Assembly (NCBI RefSeq): GCF_003335585.1 | Contig: NZ_QBFD01000004.1 | Span: 44,928 to 108,927 of the forward strand | Reading direction: 5' to 3' | Source of the DNA: Sulfitobacter sp. DFL-14 | GTDB lineage: Bacteria; Pseudomonadota; Alphaproteobacteria; Rhodobacterales; Rhodobacteraceae | DNA length: 64,000 nucleotides | In this document: positions 50,794-59,744 of the stretch, one piece after another | Layout of the letters: each line of letters starts with the position of its first letter | How positions within the stretch are numbered: the stretch's first letter is position 1 | Made by a program: the position numbers and the translations under genes | The notes under the pieces: generated by a model | What the model was told of the DNA's origin: nothing | The model's input: the letters and a program-made list of their open reading frames with translations, nothing else | Database searches by the model: none

Positions 50794-52406
50794 CAGCTTG
50801 TGCGTTTCTTCAGGTGTCTGGTGTCGATGAAACCATCGGTTTCAAAGGTCTTCACCAGCAGGTCTTTCAACTGACCCCGGAGGATTTTCTGCGTGGCGGT
50901 CAGCGGCAGATCCGCGACAAAGGCGATCCAGCCGGGGGCCTTGTAATAGGCCATCTGGTCCAGCGCCCAGGTCACGATCTCTTCGGCCTTGGCGCTGTTG
51001 CCTTCGGCACCGTCCAGGATGATGAACACGGCCACTTCGTCGCCACGCACATCGTCCGGGGCGGCGGCGGCGGCGCAGGAGGCGATCTCGGGATGACGGT
51101 TCAGGATCGATTCAACCTCCACCGCCGATATGTTCTCGCCCGAGCGGCGGATCACGTTTTTCTTGCGGTCGACGAAGTGCAGCGATCCGTCTTCGTCCTG
51201 CTGGACCACGTCACCGGTATGGAGCCAGCCGCCCTGCCAAAGCTCGTCGGTTGCTTCGCGGTTTTTCAGATAGCCCGAGAAGAAGCCGTAGCGCGGATTG
51301 TCACCGGCGCGGCGCACGAGCATTTCGCCGGGTGCGCCTGGTGCCACGTCCTTGCCCGCATCGTCGACGACGCGAACTTCAACCTCCCTGGCGGGCCGCC
51401 CAAAGCAGGCGGTTCCCGTCTTGCGCGGCTCCTCATTGGCGCAGATGACCCCACCCGATCCGGTCTCGGTACAGGCCCAGGCCTCGATCAGGGGGAAACC
51501 GTAGCGTTCTTCGAAAGGGTCATGCAGCTTGGCATCCACGCCCGCGCCAAATCCGAAACGGACATTGTGATTGCGGTCGTCTTCGGAAGGGTCGGCGCGC
51601 ATCAGCATGGGCGGCATGACGCCCAGATAATGCACCACCGTCGCACCGCTTTCGCGGACCGAGGCCCACCAACTGCGCGGATGGAAACGATCCAGCATGA
51701 TCAGGCAGCCGCCCACCGTGATCATGGCCATCACCGAAACGGCCATCGCGTTCATGTGGAAAACGGGCAGGGGGGTCAGCATCCGCTCCTCGCCCTGACG
51801 CAGGCTGATGTGGCCACCGGCACTGGCGTACCAGTCACCGGAATAGAGGTAATATTCGTTGGACAGGATGCAGCCCTTGGGCTTGCCCGTGGTCCCAGAG
51901 GTATAGAGCAAGGCACATTCCGTCGCCGTGTTCGGCGCCACCTTTGCCGCGGTGGGCCGGATGGCCTTTGGCAACGCGCCTTCGGGCGGTGTGACAAGGG
52001 TGGGAATGCCGGCGTTTTCCACGGCGGTTTTCATCTCTTCCAGCCGGTCGGACAGAACGATCGCCAGGATCATTTCGGAGTGTTCTGCCAGGTATTCCAG
52101 TTCCGCCAGCCGCAGGTCCGGGTTGATCGGCACGACAGAGGCACCAAGCGCGTTCAGCGCCAGCCAGATCTCCAGAAACACGGGGCGGTTTTCCAACAGC
52201 AGCCCGACGCGATGGCCCGCGCCGTACCCGGCATCCATGAACCGGTTGCGCCAGTCCTCCACCCTTTGTGCCATGTCGGCGTAGCTGATGTCGCCCTGCG
52301 GGATGCCATAGACCTGTGCCGTTTCCTCCAGCACATGCAGGAAGGGGGCATCGCCCTGCCTCGCGGCGGTGCTCTTGAATCGGGTGTATACTGTTTCGGT
52401 GTTCAT
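50793..52406 (-). CDS. AMP-binding acyl/aryl-CoA ligase
   Basis: 537 residues from MNTETVYTRF at 52406, after GAGGCAGG. The P-loop is ALLYTSGTTGKPKGC. Other motifs are ACTETGSGG, GWLHTGDVVQQDEDGSLHFVDRKKNVIRRSGENISAVEVE and the catalytic C-terminal Lys in LPLTATQKILR. It is related to crotonobetaine/carnitine-CoA ligase-type enzymes. It lies 7 bases after the Rieske beta subunit gene and just before the thiolase-like gene, so it probably activates the oxygenated acid to a CoA thioester. A frame extension to 52448 overlaps the oxygenase gene and is rejected. Confidence 0.9.
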   Translation of the reverse strand: MNTETVYTRFKSTAARQGDAPFLHVLEETAQVYGIPQGDISYADMAQRVEDWRNRFMDAGYGAGHRVGLLLENRPVFLEIWLALNALGASVVPINPDLRLAELEYLAEHSEMILAIVLSDRLEEMKTAVENAGIPTLVTPPEGALPKAIRPTAAKVAPNTATECALLYTSGTTGKPKGCILSNEYYLYSGDWYASAGGHISLRQGEERMLTPLPVFHMNAMAVSVMAMITVGGCLIMLDRFHPRSWWASVRESGATVVHYLGVMPPMLMRADPSEDDRNHNVRFGFGAGVDAKLHDPFEERYGFPLIEAWACTETGSGGVICANEEPRKTGTACFGRPAREVEVRVVDDAGKDVAPGAPGEMLVRRAGDNPRYGFFSGYLKNREATDELWQGGWLHTGDVVQQDEDGSLHFVDRKKNVIRRSGENISAVEVESILNRHPEIASCAAAAAPDDVRGDEVAVFIILDGAEGNSAKAEEIVTWALDQMAYYKAPGWIAFVADLPLTATQKILRGQLKDLLVKTFETDGFIDTRHLKKRTS

Positions 52407-52413
52407 GCCTGCC

Positions 52414-52887
52414 TCAGATAAAGAGCTGGATGTTGCTGAATGGCGCATCGAAGTTGATCAGATCAATGCGTTTCAGCTTGATCTGCAATGCCCCGTCCAC
52501 CTCGACCAACTCGTGACTGACCCAGCCGGAATAGCGTTCCAGCAGGTCACCCCGCGTTTCGGTATATATGAATGAAGTGCGCAGTCTATGCACGCCCCCG
52601 TCTTCGCCCATCGAGAGGATGCGCGGCCGTTCCATCAGGTGATGGCAGCGGCTTTTGGGTTTCTGGCTGAAGGTGCGCTCACCTGCCAGACGCTCCACCC
52701 GGACGGTCAGCAGCAACCGGTCCTCATACATCAGCGAGGGCTGAAGGATCGGATCTTCCTGCTGCCATTCAAGTGGCATCCAGTAGCGTCCGTCCTTGTG
52801 AAACAGCGCCAGCCAGTCGTCCCAGCGCATCTGGTCAATCGTGGCGGCCTCGTCATAGACAAAATCGATCAGGTCATCGCGGTTCAT
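52414..52887 (-). CDS. Aromatic-ring-hydroxylating dioxygenase beta subunit
   Basis: 157 residues of the Ring_hydroxyl_B (NTF2-like) family, with DEAATIDQMRWDDWLALFHKDGRYWMPLEW and SFIYTETRGDLLERYSGWVSHEL. It has no catalytic metal centre and stabilises the alpha3beta3 oxygenase. Its ATG overlaps the alpha subunit stop by 4 bases. It supports assignment of the adjacent gene as a two-subunit Rieske oxygenase. Confidence 0.9.
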   Translation of the reverse strand: MNRDDLIDFVYDEAATIDQMRWDDWLALFHKDGRYWMPLEWQQEDPILQPSLMYEDRLLLTVRVERLAGERTFSQKPKSRCHHLMERPRILSMGEDGGVHRLRTSFIYTETRGDLLERYSGWVSHELVEVDGALQIKLKRIDLINFDAPFSNIQLFI

Positions 52888-54224
52888 TCTGCGGCCTCCA
52901 CGGCTTGGTCCATGTTCTGCACCATGAATTTCCGCCAGGCGTAGAACTGGTTGCGCATCTGGCGTTCGGATGTGCCGTTGACGACTTCCGTCGTCTCTTC
53001 GGGCTCGTCATCTTCCCACAAGCGGCGCAGGTTGACCCATTCGTTGCCGTTGGAGTGCAGACCTTCCTGTGCGCGTTCGTACATCTCCAGATCGTCATGG
53101 CCGACAATCGACGTCGGCGCGTTGATGAAGCGGTTATACATCAGGCCGCGCTCATAGAGCTTGTCGGGGGCACCCTTCAGCTTGAACACCCAGCTTTCCA
53201 CCAGGGTCTTGTCGACCCCGAGCGGGATGAAGTTGCGCAGGATGCCGACCGGCCCCTTCACCATGATGTTGGGAAAGTAGATCGTGTTGTGACGGATATC
53301 GCCCAGGATCTCGTGGGCGCGTTCCTTGCCGTAGGCCTCGATCATCAAGTCCTGATAGCCGTCCACATCTTCGTAATCCTGGTGGATCGACCCCGACACG
53401 CCGGTGTGGCCGTGGCCATTTGGCCAGACGCGAATGCCCGCCCCTTCATAGAACTCATAAGGGCTCATGAAAGGTGCATAAAGCTGCACGGCCATGGGGG
53501 TTTCGGTGAAGTTGTCCTTCTCGCGTTCCCAGACGCTGACCGCCGTGCCGGCAGAGCTTTCATGCGCGACCATCGGGTGGCAGGTGTCGGTCTGGTTCTC
53601 GACCAGCATCTTCCAGTTGCAGGTGTGCATGTAGCGGATCGGCTGGCTGATCACCTCAAGCTCACCCTCGGGGGAGCGCTCTGCCATGTTGTCGATCGTG
53701 GACAGGGACTCGCCAAAGAACTCCTCGAAGCTGAGGCCTTCTTTCGCCAGCCGCACGAAGATCAGGCCGCGGTAGATTTTCACGTTCTCGATCCGCGTCA
53801 TGCCCTTGGCCGCCTGATCCGCGTCAAATCCGGTGCCTTCGTAGCCTTTCTTCAGCGGGATCGCCAAAAGTGAACCATCGGTCTTGAACGACCAGGCGTG
53901 ATAGGGACAGCGGAAGAACTTGCCGGTGTTGCCGCAAGGCTCGGAGGCAATCTTGACGCCCTTGTGCGGGCAGCGGTTGTGCAGCACATAGACCTGCCCG
54001 TCCCGGTGCCGGGATGCCAGAACCGGCTGGTTTCCGATCTTGGAGGTGATGAAGTCGCCGGTGTTCTTCAGCTGGCTTTCATGCCCGATGTAGATCCAGG
54101 AATTGGGGAAGAGCTGCTCCATTTCCAGGTCAAAGATTTCGCGGTCCACATAGACGTCACGATGCACGGCGTGGCCTTTGACCAAATCGGCAATGGCTTG
54201 GGAATTTCCGCGATAACGGTCCAT
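52884..54224 (-). CDS. Rieske non-heme iron oxygenase alpha subunit
   Basis: The 446-residue oxygenase alpha subunit binds its Rieske 2Fe-2S cluster at Cys85, His87, Cys106 and His109 (CPHKG and CPYHAW). The catalytic Fe(II) motif NQTDTCHPMVAH gives Asp213, His216 and His221. The third ligand probably lies in the GHDDLEMYERAQ region. It inserts oxygen into an aromatic or heteroaromatic ring using electrons from the reductase encoded upstream. Rieske enzymes start IAA catabolism in Variovorax by oxidising the indole ring, and the surrounding genes fit that role, but benzoate- or anthranilate-type substrates remain possible. Confidence 0.92.
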   Translation of the reverse strand: MDRYRGNSQAIADLVKGHAVHRDVYVDREIFDLEMEQLFPNSWIYIGHESQLKNTGDFITSKIGNQPVLASRHRDGQVYVLHNRCPHKGVKIASEPCGNTGKFFRCPYHAWSFKTDGSLLAIPLKKGYEGTGFDADQAAKGMTRIENVKIYRGLIFVRLAKEGLSFEEFFGESLSTIDNMAERSPEGELEVISQPIRYMHTCNWKMLVENQTDTCHPMVAHESSAGTAVSVWEREKDNFTETPMAVQLYAPFMSPYEFYEGAGIRVWPNGHGHTGVSGSIHQDYEDVDGYQDLMIEAYGKERAHEILGDIRHNTIYFPNIMVKGPVGILRNFIPLGVDKTLVESWVFKLKGAPDKLYERGLMYNRFINAPTSIVGHDDLEMYERAQEGLHSNGNEWVNLRRLWEDDEPEETTEVVNGTSERQMRNQFYAWRKFMVQNMDQAVEAAE

Positions 54225-54242
54225 GGCAGTCTCCAGTAAAGA

Positions 54243-55187
54243 TCAGATATCAATGACAAGTTTGGGCGTTTTCGACCGCGATACACAGATCTGCATGACG
54301 TTGTTCGCCGCCTTTTCGCTGTCGGTCAGGATGACATCCCGGTGGTCGGGAATTCCGTCGATCACATCACATTGGCAGATCCCGCAGTCGCCGCGCTGGC
54401 AGTCGTAAAGCGGGTCGAGACCCGCTTCTTCCAGCGCCTCGATGATCGTCTTGTCGGACGGGACATGCACGATCTGGCCGGTGCTGTGGATTTCGACGTC
54501 GAATGCCGTGTCCTCCGCCGTATTGGCTGCAGCCGAAAACAGCTCGTAATGCACCCGCTCGACGGGCCAGCCCAGACCGGCGGCAACGGATTTGACCGCC
54601 TCGATCATGCCAGCCGGTCCGCAGAAGTAGACATGGGCACCGTCGGGGGCCTGCCCGAGAATTTCGTTCAGATCCATCTTGCTGGGTTGATCGTCGTAAT
54701 GCAGATGCAGCCGGTCGCCGCAAATCTCCTGCATTTCATTCACAAAGGCGAGCATCCCCTCGGAACGCCCGGCATAATGGGCCTCGAATGCGCGCCCTTT
54801 CGCAGCGAGTTCCGCCGCCATGGACAGGATCGGCGTGATGCCGATGCCGCCTGCGATCAGCACGGCCGGTTCAGCGTGGTCGCCCAGTTCAAAATGATTG
54901 GTCGGGTTCGAGATCTGAACCCTGTCACCGGGCTTGAGCTCATGCATGAAGATCGACCCGCCCGTGCTTTGCGCCTCGCGCAGCACGCCTAGCGCCAGAT
55001 GTCCGGGTTGCAGGCCCGGCAGCCGCAGCAGGGAGTATGAACGATCACCGCCGTCGCGCAGGCTGACGCGAACATGTGCGCCCGCGGTCCACACCATCGG
55101 GATCGGCGCCGACGGCTTCACTTCGATCCGTTTAACATCTTTGGTCTCACTCGAAACGGCGATGACTTCGTAGCCTATGGACGGCAT
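54243..55187 (-). CDS. Phthalate dioxygenase reductase-type FMN/FAD, NAD(H) and 2Fe-2S reductase
   Basis: 314 residues: flavin domain with RSYSLLRLP, nucleotide domain with LIAGGIGITPILSMAAEL and YFCGPAGMI, and a C-terminal plant-type 2Fe-2S ferredoxin domain with YDCQRGDCGICQCDV and a distal ICVSR Cys. The domain order FMN-NAD-2Fe2S is that of phthalate dioxygenase reductase and VanB. It passes NADH electrons to the Rieske oxygenase encoded 18 bases downstream. It is the first gene of the 14-gene cluster, and its promoter region carries two palindromes. Confidence 0.92.
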   Translation of the reverse strand: MPSIGYEVIAVSSETKDVKRIEVKPSAPIPMVWTAGAHVRVSLRDGGDRSYSLLRLPGLQPGHLALGVLREAQSTGGSIFMHELKPGDRVQISNPTNHFELGDHAEPAVLIAGGIGITPILSMAAELAAKGRAFEAHYAGRSEGMLAFVNEMQEICGDRLHLHYDDQPSKMDLNEILGQAPDGAHVYFCGPAGMIEAVKSVAAGLGWPVERVHYELFSAAANTAEDTAFDVEIHSTGQIVHVPSDKTIIEALEEAGLDPLYDCQRGDCGICQCDVIDGIPDHRDVILTDSEKAANNVMQICVSRSKTPKLVIDI

Positions 55188-55534
55188 GACGCCCCCTTAA
55201 TCCCACTCTATGCTTTTGCATAGTTTTATGTATAAAATAAAAATCCGTCAAGGGGTTGATTGTTGAACCGCACATGGGATCTCTTGCTGTGGCATGCTGC
55301 CGGGCCAACCCCCTTGGTTGCCATCTGTTCATCACCATAGAATACCACCCGATGCCTGCATTCCACATCGGGATGTCAGGCGCCGCAAGGAGAAAATGCA
55401 CCGTCGATCTGCGATTTACGGATGAGGGTTGAAATCATGATCCTCCGGAAACCCTCGAATGCTTCAATCGTAAAATCTACGCTGCGCTCAGACATCTTGT
55501 AGCGAAGCCTGCGGTGGTGGGATAAGCTCTGGGC
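55188..55534. promoter_or_regulatory. Intergenic region with two adjacent palindromes (reductase promoter)
   Basis: This 347-base gene-free spacer separates the divergent reductase and DUF1403 genes. CTATGC-TTTT-GCATAG (55208-55223) is directly followed by TTTTAT-GT-ATAAAA (55224-55237). The second resembles the TTTTAC-type sites elsewhere in the island. They lie 20-50 bases from the reductase start and suit repression by MarR-like dimers. The remaining sequence to 55534 shows no gene and no clear promoter that I can support. Confidence 0.55.
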
Positions 55535-56437
55535 ATGACATTCACCCTATCAAACATCCAGGACGACCCTGCTATGCAACTTCTGTTGCCGTCCTGGGTG
55601 ACGTCCCGCCGCAGTGAATCGCTTGAGGATATGGCGTTCTTGTCCGGTGGCGCGCTGAGCTATCTGCATCAGGTCATCAAGCAGCAAGATGTGCCGCAGG
55701 CGTTGTTGCGGGATCGCCTTGCGTTGCAGGCGGCGGAGGCCTGTATCGTGTTTTCCGGACGGCCCGAACGGGCAGGGGAGCTGCGGGATGCCGTCCATTT
55801 GCTGCGTCCCGGTGACCTGCCGGGCCCCGCAGGAGAAACCTATCTTGCCTGGCGGCGTGCGGCGGAAAGACCCCTCTCTGTCAAGGCGCTGCACCGTGCG
55901 TTGCCCGAGGTAGAGGCAACACGAATCGCGGCCTGGCTGAGCGCCGGAAAGGAACGTGGCGCGGGGCAGGCAGGGCCAATCACGCGCGTGGCAAAGGTTC
56001 TGGAAGCCGTTCTGACGGAAATGCCGCGGGCTGAGGTGCCTGCATTGATCCTGGCAGATGCGGCCCTGGCGCAGGCGTTGGGATGGGATCACATCCTGCC
56101 CCTGTTCGCGTTGGGTCTGGCGCGTGTTGACCTGACCAGACGTGGCGATGCATTGCGGCTGGCCTGCCACGGCGCAGTGACCACCGCGACCCCTCAGGCC
56201 CTGCGCATGGCAGCAGATCTGTTGCGGCGGGCTGAGCGGTTGAAGACGGTTGCGCCCAAATTGCGGGCCAAGACAGCGCCCGCAGCGGTTGATGTCTTTC
56301 TGAGCCGGGATGCCGTTGCACCCTCGGCCTTGCCGATGCCGGACCGGGCCGCCCGCCGCCTCTGCGACAGGCTCGTCGATCTGGGTGCGGTGCGCGAGCT
56401 GACCGGTCGCGACACCTTTCGCCTTTACGGGGTGTAG
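55535..56437 (+). CDS. DUF1403 family protein
   Basis: 300 residues of the poorly known DUF1403 family, found mainly on alphaproteobacterial plasmids directly upstream of an scpB-like gene, as here. It is helical with several Ala/Leu-rich segments (LHQVIKQQDVPQALLRDRLALQAAEACIVFSGRPERAGELRDA) and no signal peptide. The scpB gene starts two bases after its stop, so they are co-transcribed. It might be a kleisin-like or accessory partner of ScpB, but no function is established. Confidence 0.8.
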   Translation: MTFTLSNIQDDPAMQLLLPSWVTSRRSESLEDMAFLSGGALSYLHQVIKQQDVPQALLRDRLALQAAEACIVFSGRPERAGELRDAVHLLRPGDLPGPAGETYLAWRRAAERPLSVKALHRALPEVEATRIAAWLSAGKERGAGQAGPITRVAKVLEAVLTEMPRAEVPALILADAALAQALGWDHILPLFALGLARVDLTRRGDALRLACHGAVTTATPQALRMAADLLRRAERLKTVAPKLRAKTAPAAVDVFLSRDAVAPSALPMPDRAARRLCDRLVDLGAVRELTGRDTFRLYGV

Positions 56438-56439
56438 GC

Positions 56440-57033
56440 GTGGCCGTTGTCCGTCCTGAACCAGAGCTTGACCGCGAATTGGCCGACCTGCCGCCGGAAC
56501 TGCGCTGGCGGGAATGGATGCTGCGGATCGAGGCCGTGCTGTTTGCCAGTGCCGCCCCGGTGCCAAGGCAGGATCTGGCGCGGGTGGTCGGGCAGGATGC
56601 CTCCGTCGATCTGCTGATCGGGGATCTCGCCGCGGACCTTGAGGGGCGCGCGTTCGAGCTGGCGCAGGTGGCCGATGGCTGGGTGTTGCGGTCACGGACG
56701 GCCTTCGCCCCGGCGATCCGGGCTGCGGCCGATCTGGACGATCAGCTGCTGGACCTCAGCGAATTCGATATCGCGGTGCTGGCCGCCATCGCCTATTACC
56801 AGCCCGCCACGCGCGACATGCTGAAAGACATTTTCGGCAAGGAGATCAGCCGCGATCTGATCGGTCGGCTGCATGCGCGGGGGCTGATCGGGACCGGGCC
56901 GCGCAGCCCCAGCCGGGGCGCGCCTTTTACCTTTGTCACCACGGAACACTTCCTGCTGGCCTTCGGGCTGGAAAGCCTGCGCGATCTGCCGGACCGGGAG
57001 GAATTGCAGGATGCGGGCCTGACGCAGGGGTGA
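56440..57033 (+). CDS. scpB: Segregation and condensation protein ScpB (plasmid-type)
   Basis: 197 residues from a GTG start. Two winged-helix domains are visible: RWREWMLRIEAVLFASAAPVPRQDLARVVG near the N-terminus, and DIAVLAAIAYYQPATRDMLKDIFGKEIS plus LIGTGPRSPSRGAPFTFVTTEHFLLAFGL in the second half. This matches ScpB, a dimer that binds the kleisin ScpA of SMC condensin. No scpA or smc lies nearby. It is likely to be a plasmid-borne paralogue acting with DUF1403 in plasmid organisation or segregation (inference). Confidence 0.85.
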   Translation: MAVVRPEPELDRELADLPPELRWREWMLRIEAVLFASAAPVPRQDLARVVGQDASVDLLIGDLAADLEGRAFELAQVADGWVLRSRTAFAPAIRAAADLDDQLLDLSEFDIAVLAAIAYYQPATRDMLKDIFGKEISRDLIGRLHARGLIGTGPRSPSRGAPFTFVTTEHFLLAFGLESLRDLPDREELQDAGLTQG

Positions 57034-57081
57034 CTGCCCCTGAACTGCCGCAAGGCGGCGGAGGCGTTTCGCGGGTGATCG

Positions 57082-58614
57082 CTACGTCTGGCCGACATCC
57101 CCGGATGTGAACATCTCCCTGAATTGATCGCGCAGGATGTTCTTTTGAACCTTGCCCATCGTGTTGCGCGGCAGTTCGTCCATGATGACCAGTTCGCGGG
57201 GATGCTTGAAACGGGCAAGGGACTGGCGAAGGCTGTCCATGATGGCCTGTCTGTCCGGTGCGGCACCAGGTGCGGGAACGATCACGCCCAGCACGGTTTC
57301 GCCGAAATCGGGATGCGGCACGCCGATTACTGCGCTTTCCAGCACGCCCGGCTGATCATCGAGCAGTTGTTCGATTTCCTTTGGATAGACGTTGAATCCG
57401 CCGGAAATGATCAGGTCCTTGTTGCGGCCAACGATATGCACATATCCGTCCTGGTCGATCCTGCCCAGATCACCGGTGATAAAGAAGCCATCCGCGCGCA
57501 GTTCCTCTGCCGTTTTTTCCGGCATCTGCCAATACCCCTTGAAGACGTTGGGGCCACGCACCTCGATCTGTCCGATCTCACCTTCGGGCAGGGTCGTGCC
57601 GGTCTGGGGATCGGTGATCTTCAGCTCGATCCCCGGCAATGGATGCCCCACCGTTCCGGCACGACGTTCGCCATCGTAGGGGTTCGATGTGTTCATGTTG
57701 GTTTCTGTCATCCCATAGCGTTCAAGGATGCGATGGCCGGTGAGGGTTTCGAACCTTGCATGGGTCTCGGCCAGCAAGGGGGCAGAACCTGAAATGAACA
57801 GGCGCATATGCGCGGCCAGATCATGGGTGAAACGGGCGTCCCCCAGCAGGCGGGTATAGAAGGTCGGAACACCCATCATGGTGGTTGCGCGGGGCATCCA
57901 GGCGATCATCTGGTCCAGATCGAATTTCGGCAGAAAGATCATGCTGCCGCCAGCGGCCAGCGTGATGTTGGTGGCAACAAACAATCCATGGGTGTGAAAG
58001 ATCGGCAGGGCATGCAGCAGTACGTCGCTTGCCGTGAACCGCCATTCTTCCATGAGGGTCCAGCTGTTCGACAGCAGGTTGTTCTGGGTCAGCATTGCGC
58101 CCTTGGAACGCCCGGTTGTCCCGGAGGTATAAAGGAACGCCGCGAGGTCGTCGCCCTGCCGCTCCACCGTGGCAAAGCTTGTATCCATCTTGCGGGCCCG
58201 ATCCATCAGACTGCCGCTGCCATCGCCGTTCAGGGTTTCGATCCTTGATCCCAGCGTGGTGGCGATCGGGGCGAGGTTTTCCGCATTGCTGCCGTCACAG
58301 ACAATCAGCGACGCGCCGCTGTTCTCGATGAAATACTGCAATTCGTCGACAGTATAGGCCGTGTTCAGCGGCAGAAAGATCAACCCCGCCTGTGCGCAGG
58401 CGGCATAGAGCGCCAGCGCTTCCGGCGATTTCTCGATCTGGGCGGCGACGCGGTCGCCGGGCTTCAGCCCGATATCCCTGGTCACATGTGCAATGCGGGA
58501 ACTGGTTTCGAGGAACTGCTGATGGCTGATTGTCTGCCCGTCCGGAAGATGCAGGAACGGCGTCATCTTTCCGGCGTGGATGCCAAAGAGACGATCATAG
58601 AGAGGGTTGGCCAT
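57082..58614 (-). CDS. matB: Malonyl-CoA synthetase
   Basis: 510 residues from MANPLYDRLFGIH at 58614, preceded by AAAGGAAAAGG. Diagnostic MatB stretches are GVPTFYTRLLGDARFT, MRLFISGSAPLLAETH, YGMTETNMNTSNPYDGERRAGTVG and NVYPKEIEQLLDD, and the catalytic Lys lies in LPRNTMGKVQK. It forms malonyl-CoA from malonate, ATP and CoA. Neither malonate transport nor a malonyl-CoA decarboxylase gene lies in the window. A frame extension to 58659 is not supported. Confidence 0.92.
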   Translation of the reverse strand: MANPLYDRLFGIHAGKMTPFLHLPDGQTISHQQFLETSSRIAHVTRDIGLKPGDRVAAQIEKSPEALALYAACAQAGLIFLPLNTAYTVDELQYFIENSGASLIVCDGSNAENLAPIATTLGSRIETLNGDGSGSLMDRARKMDTSFATVERQGDDLAAFLYTSGTTGRSKGAMLTQNNLLSNSWTLMEEWRFTASDVLLHALPIFHTHGLFVATNITLAAGGSMIFLPKFDLDQMIAWMPRATTMMGVPTFYTRLLGDARFTHDLAAHMRLFISGSAPLLAETHARFETLTGHRILERYGMTETNMNTSNPYDGERRAGTVGHPLPGIELKITDPQTGTTLPEGEIGQIEVRGPNVFKGYWQMPEKTAEELRADGFFITGDLGRIDQDGYVHIVGRNKDLIISGGFNVYPKEIEQLLDDQPGVLESAVIGVPHPDFGETVLGVIVPAPGAAPDRQAIMDSLRQSLARFKHPRELVIMDELPRNTMGKVQKNILRDQFREMFTSGDVGQT

Positions 58615-58814
58615 CAGGTTACCTTTTCCTTTGGTTGGAAACGCGGTTTGCCTCACCAAAGATCGGGCGTTCTGTTTGTGGCGATGGCTGGCGGGTGGTT
58701 ACACTATCCGTGCCCGTCGCGGCAACCCGCTGCAAGCTTCAGTCCCGTTGTGCGCTTTGCCTTGCGCGCCAAGGGCGAATGTTCAAGATTGCGACGAAGT
58801 TTTGAAGGACAACC

Positions 58815-59741
58815 ATGACAGCTGACGCCCAGACCCGTGACATTGCCATCATCGGTGCCGGTCTGATCGGGACAGCATGGGCCGCGCTGTTTGCACATCA
58901 TGGGTTCAGGGTGCGGCTTTGGGATCCTCACGCGGCGGCGCTGGACAAGGCCGTGGGTCAGATCCCCGGGTTGCTGGCACAACTTGCGCAAATCGGGGAA
59001 GTGAAAGGCGGGGCCGAATGGATCACCCGCTGCGACAGGCTTCATGATGCGGTCGCAGGTGCGGCGCTGATCCAGGAGAACGCGCCAGAGAACATTCCGC
59101 TGAAGCACGCGCTTCTGGCCGAGATCGAAGAGGTCATGGCGGTGGAGGCCATCATCGCCTCCTCGACCTCGGCCTTGACCTGGTCGGAACTTGCACCGGG
59201 TTTGCGTGACCCGGCGCGGCTGATTACGGCGCATCCGTTCAACCCGCCGCACCTGATCCCGTTGGTGGAACTCTTTGGTGCCGATGACGCGCGTCTCGAC
59301 AGGGCCGAGGCGATTTACCGCGCCGCCGACCGCATGCCGGTCAGGCTGCGCAAGGATGCCACCGGACATATTGCCAACAGGCTCGCCTCTGCCCTGTGGC
59401 GCGAGGCTGTCTTCATGGTGCAGGAAGGTATTGCGGATGTCGAAGCGATAGATGCGGCGCTTGTCAACGGACCGGGCCTGCGCTGGTCCGTGCTGGGCGC
59501 ACATATGGCGTATCATCTTGGTGGCGGGGCGCAGGGCATGGCCGGATATCTGGCGCATCTCGGCCCCAGCCAGGAGCGCCGCTGGGCCGCGCTGGGGGCA
59601 CCGGTTCTCAGCCCTGAGGTATGCGCGGCGCTGATCGACGGCGTGGAAACTGCCGCAGGGGGGCGCGGCATTGCCGAGCTGGAGCAGGACCGCGATGCGG
59701 CGCTGATCGCCCTTCTGCGCGCCAGGGCGATGAAGGACTGA
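58815..59741 (+). CDS. 3-hydroxyacyl-CoA dehydrogenase family protein (lambda-crystallin-like)
   Basis: 308 residues with an N-terminal Rossmann fold (IAIIGAGLIGTAWAALFAHHG at residues 10-30), the conserved HPFNPPHLIPLVEL and a C-terminal helical domain. Length and C-terminus resemble L-carnitine dehydrogenase and L-gulonate 3-dehydrogenase rather than fatty-acid 3-hydroxyacyl-CoA dehydrogenase. It oxidises a 3-hydroxy acid or thioester using NAD. GAAGGAC precedes the ATG. It is divergent from matB across a 200-base spacer. The substrate is not determinable. Confidence 0.87.
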   Translation: MTADAQTRDIAIIGAGLIGTAWAALFAHHGFRVRLWDPHAAALDKAVGQIPGLLAQLAQIGEVKGGAEWITRCDRLHDAVAGAALIQENAPENIPLKHALLAEIEEVMAVEAIIASSTSALTWSELAPGLRDPARLITAHPFNPPHLIPLVELFGADDARLDRAEAIYRAADRMPVRLRKDATGHIANRLASALWREAVFMVQEGIADVEAIDAALVNGPGLRWSVLGAHMAYHLGGGAQGMAGYLAHLGPSQERRWAALGAPVLSPEVCAALIDGVETAAGGRGIAELEQDRDAALIALLRARAMKD

Positions 59742-59744
59742 GGG

